Below are positions 37,221 through 48,600 of a DNA stretch of 64,000 bases, piece by piece. Position 1 is the first letter of the stretch; each line of letters opens with the position of its first letter. Source of the stretch: Triops longicaudatus. Taxonomy: Eukaryota; Arthropoda; Branchiopoda; Notostraca; Triopsidae. The notes under the pieces were generated by a model, which saw only the letters and a program-made list of their open reading frames with translations, ran no database searches and had not been told where the DNA came from. The stretch spans positions 62,001-126,000 of the forward strand of contig JAGQDJ010000008.1 of NCBI GenBank assembly GCA_022885665.1, read 5' to 3'. The position numbers and the translations under genes were made by a program.

Positions 37221-40200
37221 TCAATAGGACAAAAACCGCGGGAGAGGCGGACCAAAACGTCCTAATGGATCATCAGGAAACATGACCATGTTTCCAACAA
37301 ACGTTGGCTGCAGTAACCTAAAAAATACTCATCGTTGCGTACAATTCTCACTTAAAGAGCTTCCTGATAAACAACGAGCTTGAATTTGTAATTCTTCGAT
37401 AAGGTTTCTATATCTTGATATCTTTTTAAACATACCTGTTCTCGATTGTGATCCTCCAATCCCAACGTTCTTCAATCAGGTCCCGGTATTTGTCACCGGA
37501 AACAATGACTCCGCCCACTTCCGTGGCATAGTTTACGATGTATCTACACGTGAAAACAGAAAATACATAAATAAAATGTAAAAAAAAATGCAAATTCTAG
37601 AAAAAATTTTTCTACACCCAAAAAAGTACAAAAATCTGTCGCACAAGTAGCTTTCCTGTCTATTTTCTAATTATATTATTATTCTTTATTTATTTTATTA
37701 TTATTATTTTTTCAAGACGATAAATATAGCTCTATGAAACAGAAGGATCGAATTTCGTACTTGTCATCATACGAAGTCACTATTCGCCCACGGACGATTC
37801 TTCCCGGCGTTTTGATCACGTGGCCTTGGCGCTCCAGTCGCGCCAGCAGCTCAGGATCATCCGGTTTTCGGCCGTAACAATGCTCAGGTACGAAGGCAAA
37901 TACACGGTGGCCCAGTTTCAGAAAGTAATCCACACAAATCTGAATACCCCTTACGGAGAATACCGCATTGTTACCATGGCTATACGTTCATTACATATAT
38001 TAGACTTGTTATCATGTTTTAGAAATCGTCTAACCGCATTGCCACGTTGCAGCCATCAATTACGATCGGCCGTAATCCAACTTGTGGAAAATTCCCTCGA
38101 TCAGGATTGTGGAACGTGGGCATGGGTGCCATTGGCCTACGCTGCTGGATATTACCAGCTCCGAAATTAAACGCTTGCGGAACCATATGGACCGTCGGTA
38201 CGAAGGGCAAGTTGGGTACGTGAGGATATGGCTGGAACGAACTCCGTACAGCAGCTGCCTACAAATAACTTTTTAAATAATTACACTAAATGCATAATTA
38301 CATAAATAATTTGAAAATAAATATTTTAAAATAAATAATTTGAAATAAATAATTTAAAATCAATATTTTAAAATACATAATTTAATTAAAATAAATATCT
38401 AAAATAATTGACAAAAAATAGAATAAAAAAAGAAAAATAGAAAAGAAATTTAAAAATAAGTTTGCTTTTACCTGACTAGGTTTAGGAAGAAAATGAGGCC
38501 GTTTGACGTTGGGCGAAGAGCCCGTTGGCTGACTATTGTTGGTCCTTGCCGCTAAACAAGCTAAAGAGGGCGTGGTTTGGGTAGAAATTTCAGTTGCTTT
38601 TCCTTTCTTTCGCTTCTTTTTGGCTTTACGTCTATTCGCTGCTGAGATATTTTGCGACGAGTCATGCATAATGGAAATTTCTTCCAAATTCGCTCTTCTG
38701 TTTAACAGCGAATTATTTTCTCGCTTTTTAAGCCTTTTCTTAGCTGACTCGGTGGGCGATAACTCAACAATGTCAGGACTGCTCGACTTCGAAGTGATGT
38801 TTCCATTGTTTGAGCACGGTATGTTGCAAATGAACTGAATATCATCCTCGACTATGACTTCACCTTCTCCCAGCTCTTGCTCATCAGTAACAGGCAATTT
38901 CTCTTCAGACGGTGCGATTGCTTCGACAGCCTGCGTTAAAGAGTAATTAATTTTCTAAAAAAAAGAAATCCAGTAACTTTACCGTTTTTGCCTCACTGGG
39001 TGTCGCCAAACGCTGTTTATCGGGGCTTGGCACATCCTCCTGATGAAATATAACTTCGTTACTCGCGTGCACAGAAATTAATCAACAAAGACATTTAACA
39101 CTGAAAATAATTCAATAAATAAATGCGTGAAAAATTGAAGAATACATAAAACTACGGTATAAATCTTTAATAGAACCTATATAATGAAAATTTGGATAGA
39201 AATTTAAACTTGAAATGTGCAAAAAAAATAATAAAATAAAATGAAACAATTAAAGAGAAAAAGTTACATCAATGTTTAAATTGTTAAAATTAAAATTACA
39301 CATAATTTACGACTACAATTTAATTTAAAGACAAAATTACGTTCAATAATAAGAAATATTTAAATTCTAAAAACTAATTTTCGCTTTTCTAGCTCTCAAA
39401 TTTTCCAATACAATCTTTAAAACATTTTCCTCAAATTTTGCATTATTATTTTTTTCTCAAATAATTGGAGGTATTGAAAAAATCGCCAAACTACCTGAAT
39501 CTGATCACTGAGGGCGGGAACAGGTACACTTCCGTCTTCATCATCGTCAATGACGATTTCAGCGTTTAACGGAAGTCCTCTATTCTGCAAAACTAAGCTT
39601 TCTCGCTTTTTCACGCTTTTGCGTCGCCGTTTGACTTTAATAACTTGTCTCAAACTCGGCTTAGGGGTCGACGTACCGACCGGATCACCCGGTAAAGGAA
39701 TGGATGACAAATCAAGAACCTGAAGCTCTTGCAAGCTCCGCCTTTCTTTCCGTTTACGAGCTTTAGCACAGGCATTCTTCTCTTCTGCGTTTTCATCGCT
39801 ACGAGCACCAACAAAAAGCCTATTTGAGCAACCGGGCTCTTGAGAATCAAAACCCTTTTCATTCATAACGGAACACTCTTTAGCCACAATCTCGCTCGGT
39901 TTCCTATTTTCCTCGCAATCGGGAGCGTCTAATTCTCCTGAGAGAGGAATAAAGTCCAGATCCAAGACACCGGCTTGCTTTGCTTGCTCAACCCTCTCCG
40001 AGGTAGCTGAAAGAGGAATGAATTCCAGATCTGGATCATTCGACTGCTTTTTCTGCTCTTGGCCAACTGTCTTTTTGTCTGATGGAGCAATTTCGCTCAA
40101 AATGGGCGATTTAGTTGAATTTATTTGACACGGTTTAACCAGGATCGGTTCAGACTCACTGAGAGGAGGAAGAACAGCTTTCTTACGAGGGTGTCCCTTA

Positions 40201-40400
40201 CCAGCGCGTTTCTTCGTGCCCGGAGCTGCAGAAGTCAAATTAGTTTGTGCCATAGAAACACACAAAGACTCCAAAGTTTTCGATTTACATTTGCGAGGTA
40301 AGAGAGCTCTTTTGACAGGCTCTGGTCTTTCTTTTAACAACTTTGTTGCTTGAACCTCGTCATCTTCTTTGCACAAATCTACGACTTCTATGTCTGCCAT
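37221..40400 (-). CDS. N4BP1/KHNYN-like NYN-domain ribonuclease with long SIM-rich N terminus
   Basis: Seven exons on the minus strand: 40400-39495, 39039-38983, 38930-38472, 38258-38035, 37979-37761, 37543-37436, 37317-37221; 2070 nt, 689 residues. Phases are 0, 0, 0, 2, 2, 2. The C-terminal NYN (PIN-like) nuclease starts with LRPIVIDGCNVAMR (about 536, Asp542), continues HGNNAVFSVRGIQICVDYF, SYDDK (D620, D621) and GGVIVSGDKYRDL, and ends FVGNMVMFPDDPLGR. This order matches N4BP1, KHNYN and regnase-1, which cleave RNA using a metal-binding acidic cluster. No KH domain and no CCCH zinc finger is visible. The N terminus is disordered and basic, with SUMO-interaction-like strings (EVVDL, EIVIDDDED, EVIVEDD, DIVELS) and three xIPLx repeats. 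Probably nuclear. Which paralogue it corresponds to is unresolved. Confidence 0.88.
38270..38410. repeat. Degenerate AT tandem repeat in NYN gene intron
   Basis: Imperfect repeats of AAATAATTTGAAATAAAT-like units fill the 213-nt intron between the third and fourth exons. Confidence 0.7.
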
Positions 40401-41224
40401 GGCTAAGCTTTCTTAACGGCGAGAAAAAGTTAAAAGAAAATAGACAGTGATGGACTGTCTGTACGAACTGGACAGGCTGTAAGTGTGTACAGGAAAACTT
40501 GGGTTTTCTTGACAGACATGGAAAGTTGAGCTCGTTTTTGAAGAGAGAGCCTAACAAAAATAGTTTTTAAAAAATTTCAAAAGTCGAAGAATGCGTTTTA
40601 CCCTTACCTCTGACAGTGACCGAGTTGTAGTAAATGAATACGAGTGTGCCGATATGTAGCCTAAGGAAAAAATAAGGAATTAGAACATAACCTGAGAAAA
40701 ATACACGAGCACTCCAAATAAAGAGTAACTTTAAATCTAACCGATTTTTGTTAACTTCGGGCGTTTATATTAAAAACACTGGTATTTTAACTTGTCTGCT
40801 GCGTTTATTCCATGGTTCAGTTTCAAAATTTAAGGAAGCAAAAGAAGAGAAACTGTTTTACGGGTTGAAACTTGTTTTCGTTACCACGAGGAATGGCCCG
40901 TGGGCTGGGTTTGTGACCAAACCCCGCCTTCAGCTTTCAAAAACAGCCGCGGCTAACAGTCCCTTTCCTGGAACGAAGCCCATTTCTTCCATAGGGGAAG
41001 TTAGCTCAAGAGCAATTGCACCTTCCTAATCCGACGTAAACAAGCATCGTGACCCGTGTGGTCTTACATTTAGTGAATGAAATTTAGCTCCTTTTAAAGG
41101 TAAAAACTCATTGTGTATGCATGAAAATAGGCTAAAGGATTTTTTAAAGCTTAAAAACGCAAAAATTTTAAAAAGGGAGAATTACGTAATGTGACTAATT
41201 GCGTTTTTACTTTGCAGCGCAGAA
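40401..41224. promoter_or_regulatory. Divergent promoter region of the NYN gene and NFS1
   Basis: 824 bases separate the two oppositely directed start codons. A GC-richer block at about 40880-41000 interrupts AT-rich flanks and could be the shared core. A 93-codon plus-strand frame there has no recognised motif and is probably incidental. Confidence 0.5.
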
Positions 41225-43534
41225 ATGTTTCAATTGCTTCCCAAACTCCAGCATCGCGTTATCCGCTGTTTTAGCACAGCTCGGCTGCTTAATAACGTCT
41301 CCACTGCAGATGCAGGCAACGAACTTAAACTTGCCACCTCGGCTTTAATGAAAGAAACAGGTACTGCACCCTATTTACATATAAATAAATTTTTTAGATT
41401 TTTTTCGTTTACTAACGATTCTTTTATTTCTCATGCAGAAGCATTCCAAGGAAGACCCTTATATTTAGATGCACAGGCAACTACACCTATGGTACACATG
41501 ATATTATGCACATACACTCGTAAAAGAAAAAAATATAAAAAATTAAAGAGAAAAATAGCGAAAGATTATCTTATAAAAGCCTTATTATTCCTACGTTAGG
41601 ATCCTCGCGTTTTGGATGCGATGCTACCTTACTTGGTGAACTATTACGGCAATCCACATTCACGAACTCACGCCTATGGCTGGGAAAGCGAAAAAGCAGT
41701 CGAACACGCACGAAAGGTTTTATAAATTTTATATATAAAAAATTGTCTTTTATATTTTTATACGTTTTATATATTCATACATTTTACATATTTGTCGGAA
41801 TTTTTTTGCCACTATTTGTGCATAAATAAAATTATCCTGCTTTTATTCGTCATCCAGAGCATTGCTGATTTGATTGGAGCGAATCCCAAGGAAATTGTTT
41901 TCACTTCAGGCGCGACAGAGTCGAATAATATCGCCGTCAAAGGCGTGGCCAGGTTCTACAGAAGTCGAAAAAAGCATGTCGTCACTGTTCAAACCGTAAT
42001 ATACTGTCTAAATTTTGTTCAAAGTAACATTTCGTGTCACAGGAGCATAAGTGTGTCCTGGATTCGTGCCGGGCACTCGAAAGCGAAGGATTTGAAGTTA
42101 CGTACCTGCCGGTAGACCATACAGGTCGCGTCAACTTGGAAGAATTGGAAAAAGCCCTTCGACCTGACACAGCTCTCGTATCCGTTATGACTGTGAATAA
42201 CGAAATCGGTGTTCTGCAACCCATTTCTGAAATTGGTATTTTTCCTCTTCTTTTTTTAACAAAATCGCTCAAGATTTTCTTGATTATTTTCGGTATTTTT
42301 TTTTCTTTGTTATTTTTGCTTTTTTACTTGTGAAATTTTCAATCTTGATTTTCAAGACAGTTACTTCGTATTTTACGAAAGGTTAACCAAAGAAAGCTTA
42401 CGCAAGCAAAAATTTTATGTATTTTTCTTTGTTTAGGAGCTTTGTGTCGATCAAAGGGCGTGTTCTTCCACACCGACGCGGCCCAGGCTGTGGGCAAAGT
42501 CCCATTGAATGTTGAACATCACAACATCGATCTAATGTCCATCAGTGGTCACAAGATTTACGGACCGAAAGGCATTGGCGCACTTTACGTTCGCAAACGC
42601 CCGCGTGTACGTTTGGAACCCTTGTTCAGTGGTGGTGGACAAGAGCGCGGTTTGCGATCTGGTACAGTACCGACACCTTTAGCCGTTGGTTTGGGTAAAG
42701 CTTGTGAGGTGGCTGCTCATGAAATGGAGGTAAAACAAACCATTACAAAAACTTTTCTGTGTACTATTTTTTATTTTTATTTATTTTATTTTTATTTTAT
42801 TTATTTATTTATTTGTTTCACTTTTTGCATTTTTGGCAACTTTTCTAGTATGATCACGCGTATATCAAGAAGCTGTCGAAACGGTTAGTAGACGGTATTA
42901 CGGGACGATTGCCGGAGGTGATATTAAATGGATCGCCCGACTTTAATTATCCGGGCTGTGTAAATCTTTCATTTGCGTGCGTGGAAGGTGAAAGTTTATT
43001 AATGGCACTAAAAGATGTTGCGCTTTCTTCCGGAAGTGCTTGCACGTCCGCGTCCCTGGAGCCATCCTACGTTTTGAGAGCTATTGGCACGGACGAAGAG
43101 CTCGCTCACTCATCTATTCGGTATTATTTGAGTCGATTTTAAATTTTAGATTCTGAACTTCATGTTTTTTTCTTTCTGACTTGTCTTTTCTCTTATTTTT
43201 TTAGTATGTTGGGTTTCTTATTTTCTAACATTTATTTCCTGACTTTATTTTTATATTTATAATTTTTGTTGAGACAATTTTTCAGTAATGAGATATAAAT
43301 GAATAGGTTTGGCATCGGCCGCTTTACGACACAAGAAGAAGTGGATTATACGATAGAAAAGTGCGTTGAGCAAGTAGAAAGGCTACGAAGCATGAGGTAA
43401 ATTAAGAAGCAGTTTTACCAGTTATGAAGGTAATTTTATGTTTATTTATTTGTCTTTTTTATGTTTTCAGTCCATTGTGGGAAATGGTCCAAGAAGGCAT
43501 TGATTTAAAGAGCATCAAGTGGACACAGCATTAA
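41225..43534 (+). CDS. NFS1: Cysteine desulfurase, mitochondrial
   Basis: Nine exons: 41225-41360, 41439-41491, 41600-41716, 41858-41995, 42043-42235, 42437-42729, 42849-43120, 43307-43396, 43471-43534; 1356 nt, 451 residues (human 457). All phases agree. It is the PLP enzyme that takes sulfur from cysteine for iron-sulfur cluster assembly with ISCU, ISD11 and frataxin, and for tRNA thiolation. It has a mitochondrial presequence (MFQLLPKLQHRVIRCFSTAR). The PLP Lys is K252 (ISGHKIYGPKG) and the persulfide-forming loop Cys is C375 (SSGSACTSASLEPSY). The invariant C-terminal IKWTQH is present. Introns are short (47-201 nt). An AATAAA at 43539-43544 lies five bases past the stop. It is convergent with the Sel1 gene 86 bases away. 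Confidence 0.97.
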
Positions 43535-43620
43535 ATTGAATAAACTGTGATGAGCAAGATTGTGCGTTGTAATTCGAAATACAAAATCTATTGAAATCTG
43601 TAGCATTTGTCTCGTAAGTC

Positions 43621-44926
43621 TTAGTAAGCGCTTTCCTCAGTGTAGATTCGGCAATCGTGGTGCTCACAAAAGTGTTTCAATGCGAATACGGCTTCTGGAA
43701 CGCCATTTTCCGCGGCATGGGAAAGGTAGTTATACACAGCGCTGTAACAGAAAAAAAAAATTAGACCTAATTAATCACCCCATGGAAGTCTAACTTAAAC
43801 ATAACGCTGTTGAAATCTTTCGCTAGCAAATGTGAGAAGTCAAAACTTGGTCGTGTTGTGCTAACTTTGGCATGACAGGCTAAAATCTCGAGCTAAATTT
43901 CTTTTGTCTGAAAACGATCCTATTTCTATACATTCTCTTGAAAGCCTCCGCAAAACACACCAGTTAGAGAGCATTTAACTTAGAAGACCTATTTTTTTTT
44001 TTTTTTTTTTTTTTTTTGTAGAATAAGTAACATTTTTAATAAAGGTATCTGACATCTAACGGCAGAACTGGTAAACAGAGGTCCACCTTCCTGGCGAAAT
44101 GACATGAAATGATTTAATTGAATCCCGTTCTTCTACAATAGCTTTTACTAACCTACTATCGTCGATGTGATGCACACCCTTGAAATGCCCTACAGCAAGA
44201 TTGTAAGCCGCGTGGGCGTGGCCTTGCTCAGCAGCTTTGTGGAACCATTCCATTGCTGCTGAATGATTCTTGTCCACACCTTTACCTATAAAAATCCAAA
44301 TTGCACAAAAAACTCTGTCAAAATTAAAATACAGTAATAATATGCTTCACAGAAAAACAAGGAAATTCGATTTCACGTTTACCTTGTAAAAAGCGCTGTC
44401 CAAGCATATGTTGAGCTTCCGTGTACCCTAGTCTCGCGTATCCATGTGTTACACGGGCATGAAATTCGTCAAAATTGTAGTATACATAGTACAGTAATAC
44501 CAGTGAGGCTGCTGTAAGCAGTACCTAATTACCAAAGTGTGGAATTTATTTATTTTTTAAAAAAAGATACTACAGCATGGATTCAAGCTCCACCCCCTCT
44601 CCTTACTACCGCTTTAGAAATCTTACCTTTGTGACGTTCAAATACAACGAATCTGGCCTTTTTCTTTTCGCTACTTTCATAGGCCCGTTGAACATATTAT
44701 TAAGGTATTCGTCCACTTCTTTCGGAATATTATTCCCCGTAGGCTGTTTTTCAATCTGCGCTGCTCCTAGTCGCTTCCGTACGTTTCTGGCCGATCTCAA
44801 ACCTTTGTGCATGATTTCTAGAACTTTAACACAAAGCTCTTCAGGTGTACAAACTCCTGCTATCGTTGGTATCACTACACGTACTGTTAGTCCACCTGTA
44901 ACTTGACACTGTAACCTCGTTCCTGG
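43621..44926 (-). CDS. Sel1-repeat protein with one membrane segment, 5' end unresolved
   Basis: Exons on the minus strand: 44926(?)-44627, 44524-44383, 44285-44153, 43741-43621. Phases are 0, 1, 2 and the stop is TAA at 43621. The first 100 codons include VIPTIAGVCTPEELCVKV and a basic stretch. One hydrophobic segment follows (VLLTAASLVLLYYVYY), then Sel1-like repeats: YARLGYTEAQHMLGQRFLQG, AAMEWFHKAAEQGHAHAAYN and YLSHAAENGVPEAVFALKHF. Such alpha-solenoid repeats bind partners in ER-associated degradation, mitochondrial stress relay and other roles; I cannot name the orthologue. The acceptor at 44926 keeps the frame open, but I found no first exon that joins it convincingly. The upstream neighbour on the same strand, SLK, ends at 45255. 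An intron holds a 26-T run. Confidence 0.7.
43992..44017. repeat. T homopolymer, 26 nt, in Sel1 gene intron
   Basis: Uninterrupted T run in the intron 43742-44152; on the transcribed minus strand it is an A run. Confidence 0.9.
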
Positions 44927-45254
44927 CTTTTAATGAAAGTCGATACCGAAAATAGATCAATAAGTTGCAGCGTGTCTCCACCGGGGATATATTTAAAGCC
45001 TTGCAAGGAATGAAGAGGAAAAAACCCTTTGCTTTTCCCCACCCCCATAAAATAAAGGTAGTATACACGCACACAAAAAGACAAGGCGTAGCAAAGTGCA
45101 GTCAAAGCAGCCAATCATTATACAACACACGCTGTATTGTAATAACAAAATTTGCGATCGGGATTTTTTGTATCTTTTGCTATTATATGAAAAGTTTTTT
45201 TTTTTTTTTACTTTCGGGGTGGGCAGAGGATTAAAAAAGGGGCGGGGATAAACA

Positions 45255-45642
45255 TCACGAGCCTTCATTGGAAGACGCTGACGAAGTGTGTGAACTGGAA
45301 CGCCGGTCCTGGGACGTTAAGCTATTGCGTAAGTAAGGAGAAGACACTGGCGATCCGGGCACCAAATGGGGCGATTCCATGTCGTCCGGATGAAGCGGCG
45401 GAATCGCTGTCGACGTCGTAAGGTAGCTTCCGTAAAATTTACCTTGCTCTTCCAACTGCTTCATAAACTCTTCCTCGAGTTTCTGAGAAAACAGAACAGA
45501 AATTGTCTCCGTAAATAATTCATTCACAGACAATTAACCCACCAAAATAAATATGTATATGCCGAAATAATAGGGTGCGTACTAATAGGCAAATCAATGT
45601 AACGTATTTGTTTTAAATTATTTTTTAATCTACTTTCTTATT

Positions 45643-45685
<43 letters not shown>

Positions 45686-48600
45686 GATTATTTCGACTTT
45701 ATAGAATTTGAGTGTTTTACAGGTTCGGTTACCTGTTTTCTGGGTTTGAGACGATCTTTCCACTCACGCAGATCGTACTGGTAGTCATCGTCCAACGCTT
45801 TCAGTTTGGACGTTTCGTGCTCCATCAACAAGCGTCGTTTCTCGTTTTGCATGATTTCCAGCTCTTTAATGGCGCTTTCTGCGTTGGATCGCAGTTCTTC
45901 TAAAGCTTTGCGTTGCTTTTGCTCGCAGCGAATTTCTTCTGCCTTATAACGCTTCCGTTCCTGGGCCTGGAACTGGCGCAGTCGATCGCGTTCTTCCTCG
46001 GCACTGACTGGCGTTTGACTCGGGGCAGCCGAAATCCGCATCGACTCACGGAACATCATTTCACGCGCTTTCATCTCAACGCGAATACGCTTCGGTAACG
46101 CTCGTTTCTCCACGGCCTGCGTTTTCAGCAATTCCTCCTCCCTGGCTGCGAACACGCGTTTGATTTGCTCCAATTCCTTCTCGTGCCTTATAAGCATCTG
46201 GCAACGAAAAGTAAATAAATTAAATAAAAAGTAAATAAATACGTAAAGACAACAAAATTCAAATCTGATGAACTCCAATAAACTTACGAACGGAACAAGT
46301 TTGCAAGAAAGAATTATAAATACACGAGTCGATTAATCGTATACCTAAAATGAAAAAAACATACTTGGTGTCGTTGAAGGAAAAAGATTTCTTTCAACTG
46401 TCTCTTGGCCAGTTGGTGTTTCTCGTGCAACTGGCGCTCTTCCATTTCCCACAAGGCGGATTCGCGAGATCTGAGCAACTGCTGCTTTTGCTGGAGGAAT
46501 TGTCGTTCCAACAATGCGATTTTCTCGCGGTGGGCGTCTGCTAAGCGTTGGAGCGAGTTTTGTAAGCTCACTTGCAGTTCTTCGGCAAACGTCTGCTCTT
46601 TTAAGGCGTGGTCTTCTTCCAGCTTCTCCTTCCGTACTTTCAACGCGCTTTTCCGTTGATCTTTCGGCAGCAATTCCACTTCTTGCTTCAGCAAACGGAC
46701 TTCGTGCTTCAAACCCTCCTTGAACGACCGCAATTCCCGTTCCTAAACATGACAAGAAATAAGAATTATTGACATACCCAATACGAAAATAAAACCAAGA
46801 ATATTTACAATACTATTATACCAGACAATAGTGATCTGATTTTAAAGCTTTCAAAAGACAGAAAACAAAATTTTTATATTTCTTTCCTCCATTTTCTTTC
46901 TTACCTTTCTGTTCTATTGATTCATTTAAATATTTTTTTTTAATGATTTTTTGTTTATTAAATATTCTCTCACTTTTCTTTTCATATCTTTGTTTCCACT
47001 TCTTGTCATAATTTTCAGCTACGGAACAAATTCTGATTCTCAAAATGATTTTTCGTCGATTTTTTACCTGGTCAGCTCTGATTTTCTTGGCAGCCGTCTT
47101 AAGCTCAGCTTCTTGGTGCTGCTCAGCCTTTTCGACTTGCTGTTTTTGGTTACGGTGCAGAACTTCCAGTTCGGTTTCATAGTCTCTTTTCAGGTTCTGG
47201 AGTTCTTGCTCAAAGCGTTTTTCCTGCTGATCCCGGACGAATTGCGCTTTCAGGTTCAAATCCTGGAACTGCTTCTGTTCAGCTTTCTGTAGCATTTTCA
47301 GTTCCCGGAGTTCTTGCTTTCTTAAGACGTGTTCGTCGGCATTGTCGTCTGGATGGTTCGGATCTTCCGTACCGCCGGAGTAAATAATGCGCGAGGTGGT
47401 GGTCGTCATGAGCACGCCATCGATCTCAAAGCGCCGAGTGCGTTTACGCGTCTTTTTCTGCATATTGGAACGCTCAATCTCTTCTTTCGTCCGACGAGGC
47501 TTGTCTCCTGGGCTACGTACGATCACGTCAACCACGGTTCTTTCACTGGCGGGCCGCTCTCGCATGACAACGTCGCTCTCGGACGCTATTGACTGCGTTT
47601 CTGCCGCCAAATCGCTCACCTGAGGACTAAGCGGCTCTTTCTCATCGACTTCGCTCGCTCGTGACATTTCCAAGCTCGTCTTCCGGCTCTAAACAGAGAA
47701 AAATACGTAAATAAAAGAAATTCTACACGTAAAGCCCCACCCACGATAAACAGAATCAAAAAGAGATTAATTTTTTTTTTATTTAGAGACATAATTACTA
47801 TAATGTAGTACGTAGAAACCTTGTACTCACATATTGCAATAAATAATAATTACAATAATAATAACGAAATTATTTAAAAATAGTTACTCGAAATTGTATA
47901 CTTAATTTTGATTTTTAAAAATAAATAAAAAAAATTGACGAATAAAAAAAGTCCTCTAGGAAAGCTTACTGGAGCTTCATTTTCGCCCAAATTCGTCCAT
48001 TTTTCTTCCTTTTGCATTTCTCTCGGAGGAACGTTCAGGATATCTACATCCGTGTCTCCTTCGGTCGTCCCCAGAACAACGAGATCCAATGCAGGGGTTT
48101 GCGGTATTGGGTGGGATATTTCAATTCCTTCTTCCGTTTCTGAAATAAACAAGATTTTAAGAAATTAAGAAAATGAAATGAAAGAAAAATGAAAATGAAA
48201 GAAAAGAAAATGAAGGATGTTAAGAAATTAACAAGATTAACAATTAACAAAATCTGTTTGCTTGGAGAAAGGCGCATTTATCTTTGCTTTAATTGAGTAA
48301 AGACTTCTGCCAAAAACATTTCGAAAATTCAGCAAAACGCTAGACACTGTCGTAATACAACTTAACAGTGCACACTACTTAAAAAATCATCATAATAATA
48401 AATTAAAAAAAATTACCATGTTGACTGGTGGAAGAAGTGCTTCTTCCGCTCGAGACATCGGAAATATCCGAAATGTCAGATCGCGTTTCAATGCCACCGT
48501 CTCTCCGGTGGTCGTCATTCCCCACCGGAATGACCGATACGTGTTGGTTGGTGACGTCACCGTCACCCGTTGCCACTGCATCTCCATCACAAGCTTCACC

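Noticed and set aside
37940..37954. A 15-nt GTAAGG...CAG stretch that looks like an intron in the NYN gene
   Set aside because: Too short to splice; read through, it codes VRGIQ, matching the conserved FSCRGI block of the family.
40748..41029. 93-codon plus-strand frame upstream of NFS1
   Set aside because: It lies in the divergent promoter region; its composition looks like translated GC-rich promoter DNA and no family is recognised.
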